This document shows positions 6,603 through 12,508 of a stretch of 12,508 nucleotides of DNA, piece after piece (within the stretch, counting starts at the first letter, position 1; each line of letters starts with the position of its first letter). This stretch comes from an uncultured Bacilli bacterium. Lineage in GTDB: Bacteria; Bacillota_I; Bacilli_A; RF39; UBA660. The notes under the pieces were generated by a model. The model ran no database searches and was not told where the DNA came from. It was given only the letters and a program-made list of their open reading frames with translations. The stretch spans positions 1 to 12,508 of the forward strand of contig CALVIJ010000021.1 in assembly GCA_944329505.1 (NCBI GenBank), in the 5' to 3' direction. Both the position numbers and the translations under genes were made by a program.

Positions 6603-6807
6603 TAGTATACTCCTTTACATTTTTATCTAATTTGTCATCATTAATATTTGTTATATCATTTATTCTATTTATTTCATTTATTTTTTCTTGGTAACCTTTT
6701 AAAGCAGAAAAAGGGGCGAACTGAGCGGAACGATTTTTTAATGACATTGGTTTTCTTTTTTTTGATACATGATGTGGCATATTTATAATATCATCATAGT
6801 TAGGCAT
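6577..6807 (-). CDS. YolD-like small protein
   Basis: A 76-residue basic protein of the type commonly found beside UvrX/UmuC-like polymerases in Bacillota. The recognisable core is the N-terminal PNYDDIINMPHHVSKKRK and the MSLKNRSAQFAPFSALKGY block (residues 21-39), followed by a polar helix rich in Asn and Lys. Members are thought to assist or regulate translesion synthesis, in the manner of UmuD; this is family knowledge, not shown here. The start ATG at 6807 overlaps the last 8 nt of the polymerase gene, and AGGAGG lies 5 nt upstream inside that gene, so translation is coupled. Its own end overlaps the metallopeptidase-like gene by 26 nt. Confidence 0.85.
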   Translation of the reverse strand: MPNYDDIINMPHHVSKKRKPMSLKNRSAQFAPFSALKGYQEKINEINRINDITNINDDKLDKNVKEYTNEKPKTKI

Positions 6808-8287
6808 GATGGCCTCCTATTTGTTCGTTTCGCTTTTTGGTGGTAGCGGCTTTTTCTAAATCCATAAGTTTTAAAATGGAATTTTTGCCATATTTTTCTT
6901 TAATGTTTAAAAGGGTCCCTTGGAGTTTTCTTTCTTTTGCTTCTTCTCTTTTTTCATTTTCTAAAATGTTAGTTTGTTTTTCTGAATCTGAAAATAAATC
7001 TAGTTGATAATATTTTGTTTTATGAATTTCTAATTCTTCACCGGTTACATCAATGGCTGTTAGGTTAATTCTTTTGATTAATAGTTTAGGATTAATAATT
7101 TTATCATATAGTTTTATTAAAGCATTCATGATTATTTTAGAAGATGATGTTTTATGGATTAAGGTTATGGTCCCGTGAGCATGTTTAGGAATTTTTCTTC
7201 CATAAAAGTCAGTGGTTATTTCTCCTTCATAATTGTTATTTATGTTTTGAATGTCATAGCCAATGGTTAAGGTTAGTTTATCTGTGACAAGGCTTTTGGC
7301 GGTAAGGTCAAGGGCAAGTGAATCAGCCATTTCACAGATAACTAATTTAGTTTCTTTATAATTATATGGACAATCAAGTACTTGACCTGAGGTTATACAT
7401 CTATTATTTGGAGTATAGGATTTTATAGACTCTATTGTACATGGTTCATATCCCCAAGCGTGGTCGATTAATAGTTCGGCATTTATACCGAATAGTTTAT
7501 AAAGTAAGTCTTCATTTTGAATGGAACATCTAGCAATATCACCCATGGTATAGATGGCATATTTTTCTAATCTTTTGGCTATCCCTTTACCTACTCGCCA
7601 AATATCGGTAATTGGTTTATGATACCATATTTGCTTTCTATAAGACATTTCATCAAGTTTAGCTATTCTAACTCCAAATTTGTTTGGCTTAGTGTGTTTG
7701 GCAACGATGTCCATTGCAACTTTAGCTAGAAATAAATTGGTGCCTATACCAGCGGTGGCCGTGATACCTGTTTGTTTATAAATGTCATTAATTATTTTGG
7801 TGACAAGTTCTTCTGGGGCAAGGTTATAGTATTTTAAATAGTTAGTTATGTCGGCAAATATTTCATCAATTGAATATACGAATATGTCATCACTTGATAA
7901 ATATTTTAGATATATGCTATAGATTTTGGCTGATGCATCTATATAATGAGCCATTCTGGGTGTGGCTATTATGAAAGATAATTCTTTGTTTTTATCTTTT
8001 TTTAATTCATCATCATTAGAGGATTGACCAGTAAATGGTTTATAACTATTTTGTTTTTTTCTTAGTTTATTTATTTCTTTTACTTTTGATATTACTTCAA
8101 ATAGTCTTGCTCTACCACCTACTCCATACTGTTTTAATGATGGGCTTACGGCAAGGCAAATGGTTTTTTCGGTTCTTTCTTTATCAGCAACAACGAGGTT
8201 TGTTTTTAAAGGATTTAATCCTCTTTCTACACATTCTACAGAAGCATAAAAACTTTTTAAATCGATACATATATATGTCTTCTCCAT
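6800..8287 (-). CDS. Y-family translesion DNA polymerase (UvrX/ImpB/MucB type)
   Basis: A full-length 495-residue error-prone polymerase for lesion bypass. The first catalytic block, CIDLKSFYASVE (7-18), gives D9, and the second, YSIDEIF (138-144), gives D141 and E142, so the metal site is complete. GIGTNLFLAK (180-189) and the HhH region WRVGKGIAKRLEKY (230-243) are typical palm and thumb features. Near residue 428, QLDLF matches the beta-sliding-clamp-binding pentapeptide. The C-terminus, ending in KYGKNSILKLMDLE and an IGGHHA tail, is the extension found in the ImpB/MucB/UvrX branch. The ATG at 8287 has GGTGAT 4 nt upstream. It is the first gene of an SOS operon: a LexA box fills the promoter spacer upstream, and the YolD-like gene overlaps its 3' end. 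Confidence 0.93.
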   Translation of the reverse strand: MEKTYICIDLKSFYASVECVERGLNPLKTNLVVADKERTEKTICLAVSPSLKQYGVGGRARLFEVISKVKEINKLRKKQNSYKPFTGQSSNDDELKKDKNKELSFIIATPRMAHYIDASAKIYSIYLKYLSSDDIFVYSIDEIFADITNYLKYYNLAPEELVTKIINDIYKQTGITATAGIGTNLFLAKVAMDIVAKHTKPNKFGVRIAKLDEMSYRKQIWYHKPITDIWRVGKGIAKRLEKYAIYTMGDIARCSIQNEDLLYKLFGINAELLIDHAWGYEPCTIESIKSYTPNNRCITSGQVLDCPYNYKETKLVICEMADSLALDLTAKSLVTDKLTLTIGYDIQNINNNYEGEITTDFYGRKIPKHAHGTITLIHKTSSSKIIMNALIKLYDKIINPKLLIKRINLTAIDVTGEELEIHKTKYYQLDLFSDSEKQTNILENEKREEAKERKLQGTLLNIKEKYGKNSILKLMDLEKAATTKKRNEQIGGHHA

Positions 8288-8303
8288 TTATATCACCATA
8301 ATT

Positions 8304-8332
8304 ATTTTATCACGAACAAATGTTCTTTTGAA
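8304..8332 (-). promoter_or_regulatory. SOS promoter of the polymerase operon
   Basis: On the minus strand TTCAAA (8327-8332) is followed after 17 bp by TAAAAT (8304-8309) within an extended -10, TGATAAAAT. The spacer is almost entirely occupied by the LexA box at 8313-8326, so bound LexA would exclude RNA polymerase. Transcription would start near 8297, about 10 nt upstream of the start codon's nearest base, giving a very short leader. Confidence 0.7.
8313..8326. promoter_or_regulatory. LexA (DinR)-type operator
   Basis: The site reads CGAAC-AAAT-GTTCT, matching nine of the ten fixed bases of the Bacillus-type LexA consensus CGAAC-N4-GTTCG. It lies between the -35 and -10 boxes of a translesion polymerase operon, the expected place for an SOS operator. 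Confidence 0.85.
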
Positions 8333-8361
8333 TAATTTTTTTGTTTTTACAAAAATTTTAC

Positions 8362-8388
8362 AAAAAAAGATTATCTTTTGATAACCTT
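8362..8388 (-). terminator. Terminator of the Nudix-DUF3267 operon
   Basis: On the minus strand AAGGTTATC and GATAATCTT form a 9-bp stem (one G-U pair) around an AAAA loop, followed by a T-run. It begins directly after the stop codon of the DUF3267 gene. Confidence 0.85.
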
Positions 8389-8389
8389 G

Positions 8390-9064
8390 TTATGTTAAAA
8401 ATATAAGCCATATTCCTAAAGCTATAAATATGATGAATAGGATTATACTGGTTTTACTTATACTTACTTTTTTTAAGTTATGTTTTTCTAATTCATTTGT
8501 TTGTTTAATATATTTTAGACCAAATAGTTTGGTTTTACTTAAATCTTTGTTTGTATATAGTCCAAAAGCCATTGGATTATCATATTCCGAGTATTCAAAG
8601 TCTTTTAATTTTAATAGATTCAAAAACATGATTAAGTCAGCTGAACATCCCGATATATTTAAAATGGACAACCAAATTAAGACAGTATTGTTTGTAAGAA
8701 TTCCTATGATATAAGTAATAACTCCAATTATGACGAATGGGAATAATAAAGAAATTAAAATATTTCTTTTACTGATATTTTGTTTACATAAACAACATAG
8801 TATCCCCTTCTCTAGATGAGCACCATAGGTAATGTTTTTGAATTTGGCACCATTAATAACGTAAGCTATACTATGAAGTAATTCGTGGAGAATTAGATAT
8901 GGAATGATAAGTAAAAATATTAATTCAAAATTTTTATCAGTCATAGTAATCTCATTAGAGAAATAGAAAGTTATAAATATCATAATAATAAAAATTATAA
9001 CTGATATTATTTGGAGAATTACTCCATTCATTTCATATATACAGTATTTCTTTTCTTGGTTCAT
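8390..9064 (-). CDS. DUF3267 family putative intramembrane zinc metallopeptidase
   Basis: A 224-residue integral membrane protein with hydrophobic segments at about 15-35, 47-60, 103-122, 128-150 and 205-223. HELLH (60-64) sits at the end of a membrane helix, the arrangement of site-2-protease-like zincins, and GCSADLIMF (139-147) places D143 in a later helix where a third zinc ligand is expected. The region at 155-172 containing DNPMAFGLY follows. This is the DUF3267 pattern, a putative zincin family whose substrates are not established. The ATG at 9064 has AGGAG 7 nt upstream. It follows the Nudix gene by 16 nt and ends at its own terminator, so the two form one operon. Intramembrane proteolysis of a regulator or a shed peptide is the likely kind of role, but nothing here names the target. 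Confidence 0.82.
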   Translation of the reverse strand: MNQEKKYCIYEMNGVILQIISVIIFIIMIFITFYFSNEITMTDKNFELIFLLIIPYLILHELLHSIAYVINGAKFKNITYGAHLEKGILCCLCKQNISKRNILISLLFPFVIIGVITYIIGILTNNTVLIWLSILNISGCSADLIMFLNLLKLKDFEYSEYDNPMAFGLYTNKDLSKTKLFGLKYIKQTNELEKHNLKKVSISKTSIILFIIFIALGIWLIFLT

Positions 9065-9080
9065 TTTGCGACTCCTATAA

Positions 9081-9665
9081 TTAATTTAGTGACTTATAAA
9101 GGTTAAGGATTTCTAGCATTTCTTTAGTGATACCTTTTTTGTCACCATATTTTTGTACATTTTCCTTTAGTTCTTCTTCAACATCATTTACAGGAATATA
9201 TCTTAATTCAAAGTTTCCATCTTTTTCGCTTTCAGTATATTCGGTATTATTTAGGTTTGGTTTTTCATCAGTTTTAAGTTCATAATAATATATTTCTATT
9301 TTTCGGTTTTTACCTTTTTCTGGCCAGTCTTTATAGTAACTTATCATTTTGGCAAAAGGATTAATATTCAAATGATTTAAGACTATTCCTGTTTCTTCTT
9401 TTATTTCTCTTTTGATTGTTTGAACTAAATTTTCGCCTTTTTCAACATGTCCACCTGGAAATTGGTAATCACTATGAGAATAACCTAATAAAATTTCTTT
9501 CTTAGAATTGGTTATTAATAATTTAACTCTTTTTACTACTTCTGTGACATCTGTTTCTTTTAAATTGCTTTCAAAATTATATTTTTTTAGTGTATCAAGA
9601 GAAAAAACAGAATTTTCTCCAGCCGCTTTTGAAATTGTATGAATATGAAGATCAATTTTTTTCAA
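9081..9665 (-). CDS. Nudix hydrolase with a PHP-like N-terminal extension (chimera)
   Basis: A 194-residue protein. Residues 35-160 form a Nudix hydrolase domain with a complete Nudix box, G72-x5-E78-x7-REIKEETGI (86-94), so diphosphate hydrolysis of a nucleotide or related compound is expected; the substrate is unknown. The first 29 residues are different in kind: KKIDLHIHT followed by FSLDTLKKY looks like the opening strand and helix of a PHP phosphoesterase, including its first His-x-His metal pair. The rest of a PHP domain is absent, so this part cannot act as one. The join lies at about residue 29-31 (near 9577-9581). The start is TTG at 9665, with GGAAGAG 6 nt upstream; no internal Met is available at the Nudix domain boundary. 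First gene of the operon with the DUF3267 protein. Confidence 0.85.
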   Translation of the reverse strand: MKKIDLHIHTISKAAGENSVFSLDTLKKYNFESNLKETDVTEVVKRVKLLITNSKKEILLGYSHSDYQFPGGHVEKGENLVQTIKREIKEETGIVLNHLNINPFAKMISYYKDWPEKGKNRKIEIYYYELKTDEKPNLNNTEYTESEKDGNFELRYIPVNDVEEELKENVQKYGDKKGITKEMLEILNLYKSLN

Positions 9666-9686
9666 TGTAATCTCTTCCTATAAATT

Positions 9687-9695
9687 ATTTTATCA
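9687..9695 (-). promoter_or_regulatory. Extended -10 element for the Nudix-DUF3267 operon
   Basis: On the minus strand TGATAAAAT, identical over this stretch to the -10 of the SOS operon, lies 21 nt upstream of the TTG start. The hexamer 17 bp further upstream is TTTATT, a weak -35, so this looks like an extended -10 promoter. It faces the start of the divergent remnant gene at 9781. Confidence 0.5.
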
Positions 9696-9780
9696 TTCCT
9701 TGTAAAATTAATAAATATTTATCAGAAAATTTACTAGGAAATGTGATATGATTAATTTGACAATAATCGAAGGTGTAAAG

Positions 9781-9936
9781 ATGATAGAATCCATTGAAGA
9801 CTCAAGAACAGAATTTAAAGTTAAATTAGTGGATGACTTGGAAGAAACAGTTATAGCCTTTTTAAATAAAGATGGTGGTATCATCTATATTGGTGCTGAT
9901 AAAAATGGCAAATGGATTGTTATTGATAGAAAATAA
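9781..9936 (+). pseudogene. Truncated AlbA_2 (Schlafen-like) domain gene
   Basis: A 51-residue reading frame whose sequence from about residue 7 (DSRTEFKVKL) through ETVIAFLNKDGGIIYIGADKNGK is the N-terminal core of the AlbA_2/AAA_4 family, putative DNA- or nucleic-acid-binding proteins normally several hundred residues long. It ends at a TAA soon after the GGxIYIGxDxxG motif, and no continuation is visible in any frame downstream. The ATG at 9781 has GAAGGTG 5 nt upstream, an extended -10 (TGATATGAT, 9744-9752) precedes it, and a terminator begins 10 nt after the stop, so expression signals survive on both sides of a gutted gene. An internal deletion is the likely history. A functional micro-protein is possible but less likely. 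Confidence 0.7.
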
Positions 9937-9945
9937 TTAGAACAG

Positions 9946-9983
9946 AAAAATTGTAGCAATAAAATGCTATGATTTTTATTTTT
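9946..9983 (+). terminator. Rightward terminator after the AlbA_2 remnant
   Basis: AAAAATTGTAGCA (9946-9958) pairs with TGCTATGATTTTT (9965-9977) over 13 positions, two of them G-U in RNA, around a 6-nt loop and is followed by more T. It faces a leftward terminator at 10024-10054. Confidence 0.75.
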
Positions 9984-10023
9984 AGAATGATTTTTATTTA
10001 CTCAAAAGTTGTATAGAAGTTCG

Positions 10024-10054
10024 AAAAAAAATCAAATCCATTTCTGAATTTGAT
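10024..10054 (-). terminator. Leftward terminator, 3' end of the candidate small RNA
   Basis: On the minus strand ATCAAATTC and GGATTTGAT form a 9-bp stem (one G-U) around AGAAAT, followed by seven T. It is about 150 nt beyond the ABC-F stop codon, which has no nearer terminator, so it probably ends both the ABC-F transcript and the shorter RNA described at 10024-10151. Confidence 0.8.
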
Positions 10055-10151
10055 ATTTATCATAATGCTCAAAAGTTTGAGCAGATTCTTCTTTGGAGCG
10101 TTTACTAAAGGGGTTACGCACACTTTAGTAAAAAGTTCATTCGTATTTGAT
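10024..10151 (-). ncRNA. Candidate structured small RNA of about 125 nt
   Basis: A strong minus-strand promoter (10158-10186) and a terminator (10024-10054) bracket about 128 nt without a credible gene. Inside are two further hairpins: TTTACTAAAG (10101-10110) and CTTTAGTAAA (10123-10132), a perfect 10-bp stem with a 12-nt loop; and GCTCAAA (10067-10073) with TTTGAGC (10076-10082). GCGT at 10098-10101 could instead pair with ACGC at 10116-10119, giving an alternative fold. CTCAAAAGTT recurs at 10001-10010 and 10068-10077. The only small frame, MNFLLKCA (10114-10140), has no ribosome binding site. I do not recognise a known RNA family. A regulatory RNA, or a second 3' end for the ABC-F transcript, are the options. 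Confidence 0.5.
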
Positions 10152-10157
10152 ATATTA

Positions 10158-10186
10158 ATTATATCGTAAAAAAATATTTGCATCAA
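10158..10186 (-). promoter_or_regulatory. Strong leftward promoter of the candidate small RNA
   Basis: On the minus strand TTGATG (10181-10186) is followed after 17 bp by a perfect TATAAT (10158-10163). It is one of the best promoters in the window, yet no gene starts downstream of it on that strand before the terminator at 10024-10054. It begins 22 nt after the ABC-F stop codon. Confidence 0.7.
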
Positions 10187-10207
10187 CTATATATATTTAT
10201 ATTTTTT

Positions 10208-11827
10208 TCATTTTTTTTTACTTTTTTTATCTGGATATGTCAAACTAGCATTTTCAATATTTAATACAACATCCGGGTTTAAATGCTCATTAAAAGCTCT
10301 ATTATGAGAAATACTAATGATTGTCCCATTAAATGTATCAATAACTTCTTCTAGCACATGAATTGCCTCTATATCTAAATGATTAGTTGCTTCATCTAAG
10401 ATTAATGTATTAATTTTATTTATAGCTAATTTAGCTAAATTTACTCTAGTTCTTTGTCCTGGTGATAAAGACAAATAAGGTTTATCTTTATCTTCATATG
10501 CTATATGAAATTTATTAAGAATATTAAATAGCATACTCTTATCAATGTCAGTATCTTGAGACAAATAATCATATATTGAAAGATTTGCAGACTCAGTTTC
10601 TAAACTATCTTGAGAAATATACCCAAATTTAACATCATTTCCTATATATACTTTTCCACTAATGGGTTTAATTTCATTTAAAAGTGTTTTTATAAATGTC
10701 GTTTTACCACTACCATTTTTACCATATATTTGTATTCTAGTTCCAAATGGAATATCTACTTTTATAGATGGTGTTTTAAAGTCATCGTATCCACATACTA
10801 AATCTTCAATATAAATATCACCATTTCCTTTTATATCTGAATAATCTACAGTAAAATTAATGGCTTCACGTTTTCTAAAATCAGATGGGGTTTCTATCTT
10901 TTCCAGTTCTTTTGATAATCCTGATACTTTTGCAGATGTTTTTTTAGTTCTTTCTTTAGCAAAGTTAGCGGCTATTTTATCATTATCTTTCTTTTTTGAT
11001 GACAGACCTTTACTTGACCATTCTTTAGCTTCTTGAATTTGAGCTTTTATTTTTTTCTTCTGTTCTTGAGCTTGTTCATATTGCTCTAATTTATGATTAT
11101 ATTCCATATCTTTATAATTTAAATAATCAGAATAACTTAAATTATATTCAGTAATTTTACCATTTTCTAATTCAAAAATTTTATTAGTTACATTGTTTAA
11201 GAATTCTTCATCATGAGAAACAATTATCATTTGCTTTTCTAATTTTATAAGATAATTTTCTAGCCATTCTATAGCTTCAATATCTAAGTTATTAGTAGGC
11301 TCGTCTAAAAGTAATATATCAGCATTGCTTAAAAGTAAGCTAGCAAGTAATATTTTTATTTTTTGTCCCCCAGATAATGTTCCTACTTTTTTATTAATAT
11401 CTATATCTAATTTAAGACCATTTAAAACCATTTCTAAATTGTTTTCAAAATTATAACCATCTAAATTTAAATATTGATCTAGTATATCACCATATTCTGC
11501 CATGTTATCATCATTTAAGTTTGCTTCTAATTCATGTAATTTTTTTTCAAGATTTAAAATATTATTTTCTTTTTTTACATAATCTATAACACTATAATCA
11601 TAATCATCTTTGGAAATTTCTTGTTTTAACATTTTTACCTTTTGACCATTTAAATTAATCTTACCAGAATCACAAGGTAAATTGCCAGACAGAATTTTTA
11701 ACAAAGTTGATTTTCCTACACCGTTTTTACCTATTAATCCAACTTTATTTCCAATATTTAAACTAAAACTAATATTATCAAGTAAATCTTTTCCATTAAT
11801 AGTTTTATTTAAATTACTTACTATCAT
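10208..11827 (-). CDS. ABC-F family ATPase (ribosome-acting, possible self-resistance)
   Basis: A 539-residue soluble protein with two ABC ATPase domains and no membrane segment, the layout of ABC-F factors that bind the ribosomal E site. Domain 1 has Walker A GKNGVGKS (33-40), signature LSGGQ (151-155), Walker B with DEPT (175-178; catalytic E176) and switch His205. Domain 2 has GKNGSGKT (369-376), a variant signature LSPGQ (454-458), DEAT (478-481; E479) and His508. Both sites keep the catalytic Glu. A charged, helical linker (about 240-320) joins them, and a basic tail ends the protein. I cannot tell a housekeeping factor (Uup/EttA type) from an antibiotic-resistance type by eye. The ATG at 11827 overlaps the upstream E1-like gene by 14 nt with GGTGAT just upstream, so the two are translationally coupled. 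Stop codon is TGA. Confidence 0.88.
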   Translation of the reverse strand: MIVSNLNKTINGKDLLDNISFSLNIGNKVGLIGKNGVGKSTLLKILSGNLPCDSGKINLNGQKVKMLKQEISKDDYDYSVIDYVKKENNILNLEKKLHELEANLNDDNMAEYGDILDQYLNLDGYNFENNLEMVLNGLKLDIDINKKVGTLSGGQKIKILLASLLLSNADILLLDEPTNNLDIEAIEWLENYLIKLEKQMIIVSHDEEFLNNVTNKIFELENGKITEYNLSYSDYLNYKDMEYNHKLEQYEQAQEQKKKIKAQIQEAKEWSSKGLSSKKKDNDKIAANFAKERTKKTSAKVSGLSKELEKIETPSDFRKREAINFTVDYSDIKGNGDIYIEDLVCGYDDFKTPSIKVDIPFGTRIQIYGKNGSGKTTFIKTLLNEIKPISGKVYIGNDVKFGYISQDSLETESANLSIYDYLSQDTDIDKSMLFNILNKFHIAYEDKDKPYLSLSPGQRTRVNLAKLAINKINTLILDEATNHLDIEAIHVLEEVIDTFNGTIISISHNRAFNEHLNPDVVLNIENASLTYPDKKSKKK

Positions 11828-12508
11828 TTTTATCACCACACTCTTTACATGATGGATTTTTATTCCATTTAATAATTTCTGTTTTATAATTAATCATATT
11901 AAACATTAAAGTACAACCTATTAAATTATACGAATTATATTTTACAAAATAATTTATCACTTCCGCTGCTACAATGCAAGAAATGATGTTACATAAAGGA
12001 CCAAATGAAGGAACAATTTTTACATTTTGAAATGGTATTTCTACATCTGGTTTATCTATACACTCTAAACAAGCAGTTATATGAGGAACAACAAAAGGAC
12101 CAACCATACCGACATGTTCAGCAAACCCAGAAAAAATAACAGGCTTATTACATTTTACACATGCTGAATTTATAATTCTTCTAATCTTTCTATATGGTTT
12201 ATCCAAAGTACAAATGACAAAATCTGCTTTTTTTATATATTGTAATGCATCAGATTTTGAAAATATTTTTGTGTTGTATTCATTAACTTTTATATTATTA
12301 TTTATTAACTTCAATCTTTTTGATAAAGCTTCAGATTTAGAAATTCCAATATCATCTGAATAATAAGCATTTTGTCTAATTAGATTAGAACTTTCAACAA
12401 TATCACAATCAACAAGTGTAAAATTAGAAAATCCAGCTCTTACTAATTGTTCGGCAACATTAGAACCTATTCCTCCTAATCCTAAGATTAAAATATTTTT
12501 ATTTTTAT
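11814..12508 (-). CDS. ThiF/MoeB/HesA E1-like adenylating enzyme, MccB-like (5' end outside window)
   Basis: The visible 230 residues are the C-terminal part of an E1-type adenylating enzyme; the frame stays open to the window edge, so the N-terminus is missing. The fragment opens with KNKNILILGLGGIGS, the ATP-binding GxGGxGS loop, then LVDCDIVESSNLIRQ, matching the 'D-x-D-x-V-x-x-SNLNRQ' block. CTLDKP follows, and two CxxC pairs, ACLEC and SCKEC near the C-terminus, form the usual structural zinc site. The run NKPVIFSGFAEHVGMVGPF followed by CLEC, and the C-terminal CxxCG, resemble the peptide-adenylating MccB branch more than MoeB or ThiF as I remember them; no alignment was made. The family activates a C-terminal carboxylate of a peptide or carrier protein with ATP. 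It overlaps the ABC-F gene by 14 nt. A TTG-initiated shorter protein from 12314 is an artefact, since the ATP site lies upstream of it. Confidence 0.85.
   Translation of the reverse strand, partial: KNKNILILGLGGIGSNVAEQLVRAGFSNFTLVDCDIVESSNLIRQNAYYSDDIGISKSEALSKRLKLINNNIKVNEYNTKIFSKSDALQYIKKADFVICTLDKPYRKIRRIINSACVKCNKPVIFSGFAEHVGMVGPFVVPHITACLECIDKPDVEIPFQNVKIVPSFGPLCNIISCIVAAEVINYFVKYNSYNLIGCTLMFNMINYKTEIIKWNKNPSCKECGDKNDSK

Noticed and set aside
10114..10140. An 8-residue frame (MNFLLKCA) considered as an MccA-like precursor peptide for the E1 enzyme.
   Set aside because: It lacks a ribosome binding site, lies downstream of the ABC-F gene rather than ahead of the E1 gene, and ends in Ala where microcin C precursors end in Asn.
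9998..10186. A 62-codon minus-strand frame downstream of the ABC-F gene.
   Set aside because: It starts inside the -35 box, has no ribosome binding site and runs through the hairpins and terminator; the RNA-gene reading fits the structure better.
11814..12314. A shorter E1 protein starting at the TTG at 12314.
   Set aside because: The open frame and the GxGGxGS and SNLIRQ motifs continue upstream to the window edge, so that TTG is an internal Leu codon.

Overview
The window is very AT-rich Bacillota DNA. TGG encodes Trp and TGA still acts as a stop (it ends the ABC-F gene), so this is not a code-4 mollicute. Shine-Dalgarno sequences are strong, spacers between genes are short, U-rich hairpin terminators are common, and there is a Bacillus-type LexA box. 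A gut Bacilli lineage (Erysipelotrichales/RF39-like) or a low-GC Clostridia would fit; the sequence alone does not decide. There are no rRNA, tRNA, CRISPR or complete insertion-sequence features. All but two of the genes lie on the minus strand.

Layout, left to right. (1) 1-293: a gene-free stretch with a leftward promoter for an off-window gene, preceded by two tandem inverted repeats, and the terminator of the next gene. (2) 294-2435: a divergent pair, a processive family-2 glycosyltransferase (minus) and a membrane-anchored polysaccharide deacetylase (plus), resembling the catalytic core of poly-N-acetylglucosamine-type exopolysaccharide synthesis. (3) 2474-4156: a minus operon of a small gene broken by one in-frame stop, an Fe-S HhH-GPD endonuclease III-like protein and a HemG-like flavodoxin. 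(4) 4182-5773: a minus operon for thiol redox at the membrane: CcdA, an anchored CPPC thioredoxin and an anchored two-cysteine protein of unknown function.

(5) 5853-8332: an overlapping three-gene SOS operon under a LexA box: a UvrX/UmuC-type Y-family polymerase with a clamp-binding motif, a YolD-like small protein, and an HExxH protein. (6) 8390-9695: a two-gene operon of a chimeric Nudix hydrolase with a PHP-like N-terminus, followed by a DUF3267 intramembrane zinc peptidase. Divergent from it lies a truncated AlbA_2/Schlafen-like gene (9781-9936). (7) 9937-10207: two back-to-back terminators and a strong leftward promoter that together outline a probable structured RNA of about 125 nt. (8) 10208-12508: an E1-like (ThiF/MccB-like) adenylating enzyme, cut by the window edge, translationally coupled to an ABC-F ATPase.

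The most promising lead for an undescribed system is region 8. A peptide-adenylating-type E1 enzyme directly coupled to a ribosome-acting ABC-F protein looks like part of a modified-peptide cluster with self-protection, but its left-over parts lie beyond 12508. The SOS operon with a zinc-peptidase-like third gene, the candidate small RNA, and the remnant-rich 9.1-10.2 kb segment come next. All family assignments come from motif reading, without database searches.
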